From Planctomycetota bacterium (GTDB lineage: Bacteria > Planctomycetota > Phycisphaerae > Sedimentisphaerales > Anaerobacaceae): a stretch of DNA of 7,528 bases. The notes under the pieces were generated by a model. That model worked only from the letters and a program-made list of their open reading frames with translations, made no database searches and was not told where the DNA came from. Within the stretch, counting starts at the first letter, position 1; each line of letters starts with the position of its first letter. Positions 1-6,491 of this stretch are shown here, in pieces. The DNA is taken from the NCBI GenBank assembly GCA_026386835.1, contig JAPLMV010000069.1, positions 1 to 7,528 of the forward strand, written 5' to 3'. Made by a program: the position numbers and the translations under genes.

Positions 1-140
1 ATACGAGATACGAGCCACAAGCGACGAGATGTGGCTTGGCGACATTGGAGCTCCACCCATAAACGGCAGGTATACCCTTTTCTTGTTCATGCTTCGAATT
101 TGGTTGTGGCCAAAGGCCATAATGTGGTATCCTTACGCAA
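1..140. other. Undetermined leader/upstream stretch before rnr
   Basis: Two plus-strand frames are open from the left edge into the start of rnr (frame 1 to a TAA at 175, frame 2 to about 170), so the tail of an upstream gene could be present. Neither translation resembles a family I recognise. The DNA begins with a tandem ATACGAG-ATACGAG repeat. It also holds two small inverted repeats: GCCACA/TGTGGC at 14-19/30-35, and TGGCC-AAA-GGCCA at 107-119. No clear promoter or Shine-Dalgarno sequence is visible before the ATG at 141. I regard the stretch as probably intergenic. Confidence 0.3.
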
Positions 141-2372
141 ATGCCGGAAATCTTCAAAAGACAAATTATTAAACTAATCAAGCACCGTGACTACGAACCC
201 TTGAAACTATCCCAGTTGGCAAAAGCCCTGGGCGTAAGCTCGCAGGACTATCCGCAATTTAAGCTTGCCTTCGACCAGCTCCAACAGGCAGGCCATATAA
301 TAATAGGCACCAAAAACCTCGTTACTGTCCCCCCGATGCCAGGCCGAATCGTCGGAACGTTCAGGGCAAATCAAAAAGGGTTCGGCTTTGTAATTCCTCT
401 CGACCCCGCCTCCCACGGCGATTTATTCATACCGCCCGATGCCTGTGCAAATGCAATGACCGGCGATACCGTCGCTGCGGTGGTCGTCCGCCAGACAAAA
501 CTCGGCTCACAGTTGAGGTACAGCGGCAAAATTATCGAAATCCTCGAACGGGCGCATAACCGTTTCGTCGGAACACTATTGAAAAAACAGCAGGGCTGGA
601 TTGTCCAGCCGGACGGCAAAGCTTTCGTCGAACCAATTTTGGTCGATGATGTTACCGCTAAAAATGCCGCCAATAACGATAAAGTCGTCGTCGAGATGCT
701 TTCCTTCCCAACCGCCGGACACATCGGACGAGGCGTAATAATCGAAGTCCTCGGTCGTGCAGGCCAGTACCACGCCGAGATTAGCTCCGTTATCCATCAG
801 TACCACCTCCCCGGCGATTTCGATGCCGGCTGCATAGAGCAGGCACACAAGGCAGGTACCGCCTTTGACCCCAACAGAATCGACTCAAGAGAAGATTTGA
901 CAGATAAAGTCATCATCACCATAGACCCGCCCGACGCAAAGGATTTTGACGATGCGATAAGTCTTGAGAAAGACCGAAGCGGCAACTGGATACTCGGCGT
1001 CCATATCGCAGATGTCAGCCATTTTATTCCGTCCGATTCGCCGCTCGATATCGAGGCAAAAGAACGCGGCAACAGCGCCTACCTGCCAGGCCGAACCATT
1101 CCGATGCTGCCCGAAGTTTTGAGCAACGGTATATGCAGTCTCCAGCCACAGCAGAGACGTTTCTGCAAAACCGCATATCTGACTTATGATAAAAATGGCA
1201 AACTTTTAACACGCACTTTCGCCAACACTGTCATCTGCTCAACGCAGCGTCTCACTTATCAGCAGGCCGATAACTGCCTCAAAGGCCACACCAAAGACAT
1301 CAAGCCGGAGGTTGCCAGGCTTCTGAAAGACATGGAGACACTTGCCCGCGCAATCGAAGCCCGCAGAGTTGAAAATGGAATGCTCCACCTGGATTTGCCA
1401 GAGACCGAACTGATTATGGATAAGGCAGGCCGAGTCGTCGATGCTACCCCTGCAGACAACAGCTATCCACATACTATGATTGAAATGTTTATGGTCGAGG
1501 CCAACGAGGCCGTCGCTTCATTTCTCGACAGACACAACGTCCCCTTTATGCGGCGGATTCATCCCGACCCCGATACCCTGACCATGAAAAATCTCTCACA
1601 GCTTGTAAGGGCTTTCGGCATATCCATTCCCAAAACTCCAGACCGCATAGCGATACAAAATCTCCTCGCCGCAGTCAAAGACGCCGACTGCTCCTTTGCC
1701 GTCAATCTCGTTGTCCTTCGCAGTTTTGAAAAAGCCCGTTATTCCCCGCTCCATATCGGCCATTACGCTCTTGCGTCCACGCATTATTGCCATTTTACAA
1801 GCCCTATACGCCGATATGCCGATTTGCTCATTCACCGTCTCTTAGACAATTATCTCTCAAAACACCCCGATTCGCCAAAATCCGACAATTCTTTATCCGA
1901 GCAGGAATTGACCGAAATCGGAGCACACATCAGCTTTACCGAACAGCGCTGCGATGACGCCGAGAATGAGCTTAAAAAAGTCCTGATTCTGCAGATGTTA
2001 AGCAGCCATATCGGCGATGAACTGGATTGCGTCATTACCGGCATTACCGGCTTTGGCGTTTTTGCACAGTGCCGTAAATACGGCATTGAAGGCCTGATTC
2101 AAATGAACGACTTAGGCCCCGACCAGTGGCAGTACAACCAGAAAGCGCAGTGCATTGTAGGCCAGCGTACCGGCTACACTATCAGTCTGGGTCGCCTTAT
2201 GAAAGTGCGCATAATTTCCGTAAACATCCCTGCCCGCCAGTTGAACCTTTGCCCCGCGGAACCGCTGGCCGGCAAAACTAAACGCCAGACGCAGGAAAAA
2301 CCCGCAAAAAAATTCAAACACCACAAACCCCGCAGCCGCACTCAAGCCCGCCGTCGCCGCCCAAGAAGATAA
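141..2372 (+). CDS. rnr: Ribonuclease R (3'-5' exoribonuclease, RNase II/R family)
   Basis: This is a processive, magnesium-dependent 3'-to-5' exoribonuclease that degrades structured RNA in the cytoplasm, acting in mRNA decay and rRNA/tmRNA quality control. The 743 residues show the full domain order: a winged-helix N-terminus (about 1-65), a cold-shock domain (about 67-120, with KGFGFVIP), a second one (about 139-200), the RNB catalytic domain (about 250-570), an S1 domain (about 621-705), and a Lys/Arg-rich tail (711-743) typical of RNase R rather than RNase II. The metal site is IDPPDAKDFDDAI, with D262, D268, D270 and D271 matching the four catalytic aspartates of E. coli RNase R. The RNB signature HFTSPIRRYADLLIHR is at 551-566. 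It is somewhat shorter than the 813-residue E. coli enzyme but within the family range. The ATG is the first possible start after an in-frame TAA at 120. No Shine-Dalgarno sequence precedes it, so initiation may be SD-independent. It converges with the PEP-CTERM gene across a shared terminator. Confidence 0.97.
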   Translation: MPEIFKRQIIKLIKHRDYEPLKLSQLAKALGVSSQDYPQFKLAFDQLQQAGHIIIGTKNLVTVPPMPGRIVGTFRANQKGFGFVIPLDPASHGDLFIPPDACANAMTGDTVAAVVVRQTKLGSQLRYSGKIIEILERAHNRFVGTLLKKQQGWIVQPDGKAFVEPILVDDVTAKNAANNDKVVVEMLSFPTAGHIGRGVIIEVLGRAGQYHAEISSVIHQYHLPGDFDAGCIEQAHKAGTAFDPNRIDSREDLTDKVIITIDPPDAKDFDDAISLEKDRSGNWILGVHIADVSHFIPSDSPLDIEAKERGNSAYLPGRTIPMLPEVLSNGICSLQPQQRRFCKTAYLTYDKNGKLLTRTFANTVICSTQRLTYQQADNCLKGHTKDIKPEVARLLKDMETLARAIEARRVENGMLHLDLPETELIMDKAGRVVDATPADNSYPHTMIEMFMVEANEAVASFLDRHNVPFMRRIHPDPDTLTMKNLSQLVRAFGISIPKTPDRIAIQNLLAAVKDADCSFAVNLVVLRSFEKARYSPLHIGHYALASTHYCHFTSPIRRYADLLIHRLLDNYLSKHPDSPKSDNSLSEQELTEIGAHISFTEQRCDDAENELKKVLILQMLSSHIGDELDCVITGITGFGVFAQCRKYGIEGLIQMNDLGPDQWQYNQKAQCIVGQRTGYTISLGRLMKVRIISVNIPARQLNLCPAEPLAGKTKRQTQEKPAKKFKHHKPRSRTQARRRRPRR

Positions 2373-2456
2373 AAAACCCGCCCTCCGTTATCCTTCCTCT
2401 GCCTTCGTTCCCTTCCTATTCCATGGGCATGGGTGGGTTGAAACCGCTGTTGTCTG

Positions 2457-2499
2457 AAATAAAAAAGGACGCCGAATAAGCAGCGTCCTTTTTTATTTT
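2457..2499. terminator. Bidirectional intrinsic terminator between rnr and the PEP-CTERM gene
   Basis: A perfect 16-bp inverted repeat: AAATAAAAAAGGACGC (2457-2472) and its exact complement (2483-2498), around a 10-base loop. The GC core GGACGC/GCGTCC is flanked by A6 on the left and T6 on the right, so each strand presents a U-run after the hairpin. It lies about 85 bases after the rnr stop and 17 bases after the stop of the convergent gene, so one hairpin can end both transcripts. Confidence 0.92.
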
Positions 2500-2515
2500 A
2501 TACTAAGCAAATATT

Positions 2516-3256
2516 CTATTTTCGCCTTCTTTGAATCATTCCCAACAGACCCAGCCCCAATATGGCAATAGTTGCCGGTTCAGGAACACACAGGAAATCC
2601 TGGCTTAAGTCGCTTGAAATAACGAATATGTTATACGCTCTTGGGCTGATACCCGTGAGTGAGGCAAGCCATCCGTTGGCAAGAGTTGTCATCCCGCTGC
2701 CGCCCGAAAGATTTAATGCCTTAAAGCCGCTGCCAGTGCTGATATTCAGAGCCAGGCCGCCATTAATGTCGGTATCCTTTTCGTAAATGATTTCCCACAG
2801 AGCACAGCCAAAGGCGCCGGCGGTATCTTTATTGTTAGTAGTTGGGTTTGTCTGCCATGCGGAGTCAAAATAACGCGCCCAGAGTTCGCGAATAAGATTG
2901 GCCCGTATAAGCCCCATAGGCGTGCCGTAAACCGGAGCCGGCGGCAGTGGATAATCTTTTATTGAAAAATCGACAACATACCTTGTATCAATGTTTCTGT
3001 CGGGCAGGTCGATGCAGAATCCCCAGTTCGGAACCAAAGCACCGTTGCCGGTAGGGTTGCTTGTGGTCCAGGAATACATTCCTGTATACCAGCGTCCGCT
3101 GGTAATGCCGCCGCCGATAATGTCGGCCTGACCTGACAAACCGTTGCCGTGTTTACTGATGTCAACCGTTCCTGTTGGCACAGCAAAAGCCGCACCTGTA
3201 AGAATAAGAGTTAGCACCACAACAACACAAATACCAATCATTTTTCTCATCGTCAT
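2516..3256 (-). CDS. PEP-CTERM sorting-domain surface protein, thioester-domain-like
   Basis: This is a 246-residue exported protein of unknown specific function. It has a Sec signal peptide (MRK start of the n-region, hydrophobic 7-20, likely cleavage after AFA at 25). It ends in a classic PEP-CTERM anchor: VPEP at 224-227, a glycine/leucine-rich membrane segment (about 228-241), then RRRK. Such tails are recognised by exosortase and tie export to exopolysaccharide/biofilm systems. The middle contains GFCID (C81) and AFGCALWEI (148-156). These resemble the two motifs of Cys-Gln thioester adhesin domains (FC-hydrophobic, and hydrophobic-Q-x-x-x-W), but glycine 150 stands where the glutamine is expected. 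The ATG at 3256 has GGAG (3262-3265) five bases upstream; the ATG two codons later is less well spaced. The gene ends in TAG. No exosortase gene is in the window. Confidence 0.9.
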   Translation of the reverse strand: MTMRKMIGICVVVVLTLILTGAAFAVPTGTVDISKHGNGLSGQADIIGGGITSGRWYTGMYSWTTSNPTGNGALVPNWGFCIDLPDRNIDTRYVVDFSIKDYPLPPAPVYGTPMGLIRANLIRELWARYFDSAWQTNPTTNNKDTAGAFGCALWEIIYEKDTDINGGLALNISTGSGFKALNLSGGSGMTTLANGWLASLTGISPRAYNIFVISSDLSQDFLCVPEPATIAILGLGLLGMIQRRRK

Positions 3257-3682
3257 CTCTTCTCCTTTAAAAAAGCTCTTCTGTTTTCACCATAATAGTC
3301 ACAACAGCTTTACACCATGTTGCCGAGGTTTAAAACTGAAACACATACCCCAACCACATCCTATCGCCTGACTATTCAAAACTCCAAGATCCAGTTTTTA
3401 CGAGAATGAAAGAAAAGAACATGCGCATAGGTCGGTTGCGAAAACAACCCAAGCCCGTGCAAATTTGAAGTGTCTCTCACACCTCTCTCACTGCGCTTCT
3501 TTTCGCTCACCTCTTCTTCGCTTCTTCTATCTCTCTGCGGCGGCCCGATTTTGCCGTCCCCGTAAAAGCCGGAACAGCCAAACCGTACGCCATTTCGGAA
3601 AAGCTTATCTTGCCCGCAAAAACATATGGCAACCCAGATTAACTCATCCGAGTCATTCTTATTAAGATAGGGTATCATTTAA
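3257..3682. other. Gene-free stretch upstream of the PEP-CTERM gene
   Basis: I see no convincing gene here. The leader of the minus-strand PEP-CTERM gene occupies its left end. A pyrimidine-rich tract covers about 3471-3535 (repeated CTTCTT/TTCGCT words, purine-rich on the minus strand). A small hairpin GGTTG-CGAAAA-CAACC lies at 3434-3449. Just past the right end, TTGACA is present on the minus strand (3697-3692), followed after 17 bases by a poor -10 (TACCCT, 3674-3669). That could be a leftward promoter, but it is weak evidence. A 100-codon minus-strand frame (3678-3376) is rejected as a gene. Confidence 0.45.
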
Positions 3683-3699
3683 TTGCACTTCTGTCAAGG

Positions 3700-3717
3700 A
3701 AAATATTTAAATATTTT
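3700..3717. repeat. Perfect 18-bp AT palindrome
   Basis: AAAATATTTAAATATTTT is identical to its reverse complement. It lies 286 bases before the ParA-fusion start and 17 bases downstream of TTGCAC (3683-3688). It could be an AT-rich promoter/operator for a rightward transcript, or simply a flexible intergenic AT tract. No protein is implied by the sequence alone. Confidence 0.6.
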
Positions 3718-3744
3718 AAAAAATTTGGTTTTGTCTGCGAGAAT

Positions 3745-3778
3745 CGCCGCTTGCTTTATGGGGCAGGCGGCGTTTTTT
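3745..3778 (+). terminator. Orphan rho-independent terminator ahead of the ParA fusion gene
   Basis: CGCCGCTTGCT (3745-3755) pairs with GGCAGGCGGCG (3762-3772) over 11 positions, including G-U wobbles, around a 6-base loop TTATGG. It is followed directly by T6 (3773-3778). The orientation is rightward because no U-run exists on the other side. No recognised plus-strand gene lies upstream. It therefore either ends an unannotated short transcript or acts as an attenuator in the leader of the gene at 3986. Confidence 0.72.
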
Positions 3779-3985
3779 GCACTGGCTGGAGGCCCAAAAA
3801 AACAGTTAGCAGTACTGTTATTTAGGGTTTTTATCGGGTCGTCCCATAAAAAAATAAAGTTTTTTATAGCTTTTTGCCGAAAAGAATAGATAGGCCGATG
3901 GCTCTTTTTAGCATTGAAAAAGCGGTTTTTTTATAGCTGAACGGGGTTTTCGATACCGACAGATTATTTGCTGGAGATAAAAGCA
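3779..3985 (+). promoter_or_regulatory. Leader of the ParA fusion gene with direct repeats and RBS
   Basis: This AT-rich leader contains TTTTTTATAGCT twice exactly (3860-3871 and 3927-3938, 67 bases apart). It also has a weak hairpin, ATAAAAAA/TTTTTTAT (3846-3853/3860-3867). A second weak hairpin, CTTTTT-AGCATTG-AAAAAG (3904-3922), is followed shortly by T7 (3926-3932). The ribosome binding site GGAG (3973-3976) lies nine bases before ATG 3986, which decides the start in favour of 3986 over an in-frame TTG at 3968. No consensus -35/-10 pair was found here. Confidence 0.45.
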
Positions 3986-5236
3986 ATGAGAACTATAGCG
4001 ATAGTGAATCAAAAAGGCGGTTGTGGCAAGACAACGGTATCAATAAATCTGGCAAGTGCTTTTGCAGAGCTTGGCAAGCGGACGCTGCTTGTGGATATGG
4101 ATCCGCAGTCGCATTGTGCGGTCGGCCTTGCGGTACCTGAAGACCAGATTGAGCAGAGCATCTATGATGTGCTGATAAGCCGAAGCAGAAATGAACCGAT
4201 ACGCGTGACTGAAATCCTGTGGCAAATAGGAGATCGGCTGGAACTTGCGCCTGCGAGTATAGATTTGTCGGCATTCGAGCAGCAGATGGCAGGCATCGGA
4301 GAGCGCGAATGCGCCTTAAAGTATGTTCTTGATGAGATAAAAGACGAATTTGATTATTGTGTGGTGGATTGTCCGCCTGCGGTGGGACTTTTGACATTTA
4401 ATGCGCTGCGGGCTTCAAGCGATGTAATTGTTCCTGTTGAGACCGGATATTTTGCGCTTCACGGACTGAGCAGGCAGCTCGAAACGCTGAGCATTCTCTG
4501 CGAGCGGTCGAATCAGAAGGTAAACGTGAAAGTGCTGGCAAGTATGTATGACATACGGACAAAAATGGCCAGAGAAATACTCGCTGAATTGCGTAGTCAT
4601 TTCGGCGATAAAATGCTCAGGACAACGGTCAATTTCAATACAAAGCTCAAAGAGGCGGCGAGTTTCGGCCAGCCCATATTTGAATATGACCCGGCAAGCA
4701 AGGGACAAAGCGATTTCCGCTCACTGGCAGAAGAGGTTGTGGGCTGCGATATAAAGCAGCAGAGGCATGAGATAGTCAATTCGCTGTCCAGCCAGCTTGA
4801 GGCCATAAGCGCCACTGCCGACGAACTGCTGAAATCATCCAGGCAGCCAATGCCGGAGAGACAAGCGGCGGCTAAACGAGAAATAAAAGATGTTGAAACT
4901 CCTAAAATCGAGAAACAGCAAATCGCAGCACTGGATTCCAAATTGAGCGACTATTACGGCGTGAATCAGATAAACGAAGCGATTGTATTTGTAACGTTGT
5001 ATCCGCGTGCCGGAAGCGTCCAGGTTGCGGGCGATTTTAATAACTGGCAGCCGGTAGCGACGCCTATGGAAAAGGTAGGCGACAACAGCGGGGTCTGGCA
5101 GACAAAGATGAATCTGCCGCCGGGCAGATACCGTTATCGGCTGGTTGTTGACGGGCAGTGGCAGCAGGACCCTTATAACCATCACGCCGAACTAAATCAG
5201 TTCGGGGAATTTAATTCGATTGTTGAAGTAAAATAA
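3986..5236 (+). CDS. ParA/Soj-type ATPase fused to a C-terminal glycogen-binding (AMPK-beta/CBM48-like) domain
   Basis: This 416-residue cytoplasmic protein has two recognisable halves. Residues 1 to about 254 form a ParA-family ATPase: deviant Walker A KGGCGKTT (10-17, signature K10, P-loop K15), switch motif LLVDMDPQ (D37, D39) and Walker B VVDCPP (D128). A C-terminal ParA segment follows, including NTKLKEAASFGQPIFEYDP. Such ATPases dimerise on ATP and position DNA, chemoreceptors or other cargo. A charged, Gln-rich linker (about 255-325) leads to an early-set beta-sandwich (about 333-416) with VQVAGDFNNW, a PGRYRYRLVVDGQW segment and DPY. This closely matches the glycogen-binding domain of AMPK beta: the two sugar-stacking tryptophans are kept (W354, W392), and the lysine between them is arginine (R385). 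No parB-like gene adjoins it. The start was chosen at ATG 3986 because GGAG lies nine bases upstream. It appears monocistronic. The domain calls are strong. A role in placing polysaccharide granules or envelope glycan machinery is inference. Confidence 0.93.
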   Translation: MRTIAIVNQKGGCGKTTVSINLASAFAELGKRTLLVDMDPQSHCAVGLAVPEDQIEQSIYDVLISRSRNEPIRVTEILWQIGDRLELAPASIDLSAFEQQMAGIGERECALKYVLDEIKDEFDYCVVDCPPAVGLLTFNALRASSDVIVPVETGYFALHGLSRQLETLSILCERSNQKVNVKVLASMYDIRTKMAREILAELRSHFGDKMLRTTVNFNTKLKEAASFGQPIFEYDPASKGQSDFRSLAEEVVGCDIKQQRHEIVNSLSSQLEAISATADELLKSSRQPMPERQAAAKREIKDVETPKIEKQQIAALDSKLSDYYGVNQINEAIVFVTLYPRAGSVQVAGDFNNWQPVATPMEKVGDNSGVWQTKMNLPPGRYRYRLVVDGQWQQDPYNHHAELNQFGEFNSIVEVK

Positions 5237-5271
5237 GATTCGGCGTTGTTCATTTACGAATCTCCTTCCGT

Positions 5272-5298
5272 AGCCTCCGATTGTCTCGGGGGCTTTTT
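5272..5298 (+). terminator. Intrinsic terminator of the ParA fusion gene
   Basis: AGCCTCCGA (5272-5280) pairs with TCGGGGGCT (5286-5294), with one T-G wobble, around loop TTGTC. It is followed by a run of Ts (5294-5298) and more T-rich sequence. It starts 35 bases after the stop codon at 5236. Confidence 0.9.
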
Positions 5299-5365
5299 AT
5301 TTTTGAATTTTCAGTCCTTGCAAAATATGCTATACGACCAACCAGAAAATAATTTAGGTAATGTC

Positions 5366-5464
5366 CTAATTTAAACTTTCTCCATAATTCAAAAGTTTCT
5401 CAATAGTCCAAACGTGGTCTGTTATTCCTGCTGCTATAGCTGGCCCGCGAAGACCAGTAAAGCC
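5366..5464 (-). pseudogene. Transposase C-terminal remnant
   Basis: Read leftward, this stretch encodes 32 residues containing LRGPAIAAGITDHVWTIEKL and ending in TAG at 5366. The block PAxAAGITDHVWxxExLL is a motif I recognise from the C-terminus of DDE transposases annotated as IS1-like, where it follows an NFCRxHxSLR segment. The catalytic part is absent: the frame is closed by TAA at 5465-5467, and further upstream the same frame meets another stop. No terminal inverted repeats or target duplication could be identified. I read it as a scrap of an old insertion sequence. The family assignment rests on memory of the motif. Confidence 0.55.
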
Positions 5465-5560
5465 TTACCTCCTTATAAGGTAGGCCCAATAAGTCCACTC
5501 TGGCACGTCTCCAGCCTATGCTGTTGGGTAGACCTTGCAAGTGTCCAACAGGGCATTTTT
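5436..5560 (+). ncRNA. Candidate structured RNA ending in a terminator
   Basis: Nested complementarities are visible on the plus strand: GCTGG/CCAGC (5439-5443/5511-5515), CCAGT/ACT-C-TGG (5454-5458/5497-5503) and GCC-TACCT/AGGTAGGC (5462-5470/5478-5485, loop CCTTATA). These are followed by a T-tailed hairpin at 5518-5560. The preceding gene already has its own terminator at 5298, so an independent short transcript is plausible. It matches no RNA class I know; 6S, SRP, tmRNA and T-box were considered. A caution is that the left third overlaps the antisense transposase scrap, so some pairing may be chance. Confidence 0.3.
5518..5560 (+). terminator. Intrinsic terminator-like hairpin
   Basis: CTGTTGG (5521-5527) pairs with CCAACAG (5545-5551). 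ATG/CAT extends the stem (5518-5520/5554-5556) with a GG bulge. T5 follows at 5556-5560. The 17-base loop is long but the stem is sound, and only the rightward direction has a U-run. The loop contains AGACC (5530-5534), complementary to GGTCT at 5416-5420. Confidence 0.6.
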
Positions 5561-5639
5561 ATTCCTCAATACTAACTTTGCCCTGAGGGATTGCTAAGGG
5601 GATAGTCAAAAAAATTATTCTTTTTTTTCCAATACCCTA
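5561..5639. other. AT-rich spacer before the cassette promoter
   Basis: It contains CCCTGAGGG, a GCTAAGGGGATAGTC segment and a T8 run around 5621-5628. I see no gene or clear signal in it. Confidence 0.4.
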
Positions 5640-5667
5640 TTGAAAACCAGTCCAGCCGTGCTATAAT
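5640..5667 (+). promoter_or_regulatory. Strong sigma-70-type promoter with extended -10
   Basis: TTGAAA (5640-5645) is followed after 16 bases by TATAAT (5662-5667), which is preceded by TG one base upstream (5659-5660), making an extended -10. Transcription would begin near 5674, giving a leader of about 34 bases to ATG 5708. This is the best promoter match in the window. Confidence 0.82.
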
Positions 5668-5707
5668 TACGATGTATGATATGATTATTTAGTTAAGGAG
5701 TATAACT

Positions 5708-6472
5708 ATGACTGAAGCAAAAACAGAAAAGCAAGAAGCTAAAAAACGCGAAAGAAGCCCGATGTACCCAGTGATAAACTTGGGCGAAGCTGTTAGTAAA
5801 GTAAAAGCTTTGTATGAGAAAGAGGGCAAAAATTACACCCCCAGAGGAACAGCAGCGAAAGCGATGGGGTACAATTCTTTGAGCGGTCGAGCATTACAAC
5901 TTCTTTCTTCTATTTATCAATATGGCTTATTTGAGCGTAAAAAGGGAGAAGTCAAGATTTCCAACGAAGCTTTCATAATATTACACGCTCCCGAAAACAG
6001 CCCAGAACAACTAAAAACGTTAGCGGAATGCAGTTTGAAGCCATCAATTTTTGGTTTACTATATGATGCCTATCCAGATAGCTTGCCTTCAGATGAAACG
6101 CTAATATGGTATTTACGAAAAAAAGATTTTTCGGAAGAAGCCGCAAAAACAATAACCCAGTGCTATAAGGAAACAATCGAATTTGCAAACCCAAAGGAAC
6201 ATAAAACCACTATTGGAGAAGAATCTAATAATTTGCACAAGACCAATCAAGGCACGACAGCCGAAGAAATAGAAATACGGGCTGCTATGGGTGGGCAAAA
6301 AAAGGATGTTCAAAACTCAAATGCTATTGCTTGGACATTCCCAATTGGTGAAAAAACGGCCTCTTTGACAATTATAGGAGGGAGACCCAGTCAAGAGGAG
6401 ATGGATTCGCTTATAACCATATTGGAAGCCTTTAAGAAAACTCTACCAAACAGGCCACCAGTTAGTAGCTGA
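5708..6472 (+). CDS. Uncharacterised winged-helix-like protein, 254 residues
   Basis: The function is unknown. After a charged N-terminus (1-17), residues about 20-92 run YPVINLGEAVSKVKALYEKE, RGTAAKAMGY, SGRALQLLSSIYQYGLFE and VKIS. This is the layout of a winged helix (three helices then a beta wing), as in DUF5343-like proteins I recall from accessory genomes. A helical block (about 97-160, with LKPSIFGLLYDAYP, LPSDETLIWYL and ETIEFA) belongs to the same architecture. A low-complexity hydrophilic linker (161-205) follows. The C-terminal module (206-246) has a beta strand pair (AWTFPIGEKTASLTIIG) and a helix (PSQEEMDSLITILEAFKKTL). It has no signal peptide or membrane segment, so it is likely cytoplasmic and possibly DNA-binding. 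TAAGGAG (5694-5700) lies seven bases before the ATG, with a strong promoter upstream. The TGA stop lies inside the following terminator hairpin. A transcriptional regulator is one possibility, unproven. Confidence 0.88.
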   Translation: MTEAKTEKQEAKKRERSPMYPVINLGEAVSKVKALYEKEGKNYTPRGTAAKAMGYNSLSGRALQLLSSIYQYGLFERKKGEVKISNEAFIILHAPENSPEQLKTLAECSLKPSIFGLLYDAYPDSLPSDETLIWYLRKKDFSEEAAKTITQCYKETIEFANPKEHKTTIGEESNNLHKTNQGTTAEEIEIRAAMGGQKKDVQNSNAIAWTFPIGEKTASLTIIGGRPSQEEMDSLITILEAFKKTLPNRPPVSS

Positions 6473-6488
6473 TGGCCTGTGTTTTGTT
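6450..6488 (+). terminator. Terminator overlapping the stop codon of the 254-residue protein gene
   Basis: ACAGGCCA (6450-6457) pairs with TGGCCTGT (6473-6480). CAG/CTG (6459-6461/6469-6471) extends the stem inward with one C-A mismatch, around loop TTAGTAG. The T-rich GTTTTGTT (6481-6488) follows. The left arm encodes the last codons and the TGA is inside the stem, so terminating ribosomes would cover it. The U-run is interrupted by G, so some readthrough into the downstream small genes is plausible. Confidence 0.75.
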
Positions 6489-6491
6489 ACA

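Noticed and set aside
207..2345. Several open frames antisense to or out of frame with rnr.
   Set aside because: They are shadows of the strongly conserved RNase R coding frame.
3376..3678. A 100-codon minus-strand open frame.
   Set aside because: Its middle is the translation of a low-complexity purine-rich tract. It has no Shine-Dalgarno sequence, no recognisable domain and no conserved-looking segments.
3683..3889. A 68-codon plus-strand open frame.
   Set aside because: It runs straight through the orphan terminator hairpin and its T-run, and has no ribosome binding site.
3968..3985. Upstream TTG start for the ParA fusion.
   Set aside because: The GGAG lies inside this extension, nine bases before ATG 3986. 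The ParA fold normally begins within a few residues of that ATG.
5445..5515. tRNA-like sequence on the minus strand, beginning like a serine tRNA (GGAGACG...AGTGG).
   Set aside because: The acceptor strand has no complementary 3' partner, no proper T-arm motif is present, and the anticodon arm fits only with a mismatch.
5577..5608. Segment AAGGGGATAGTC resembling the S element of group I introns.
   Set aside because: No matching R element or other conserved intron core was found.
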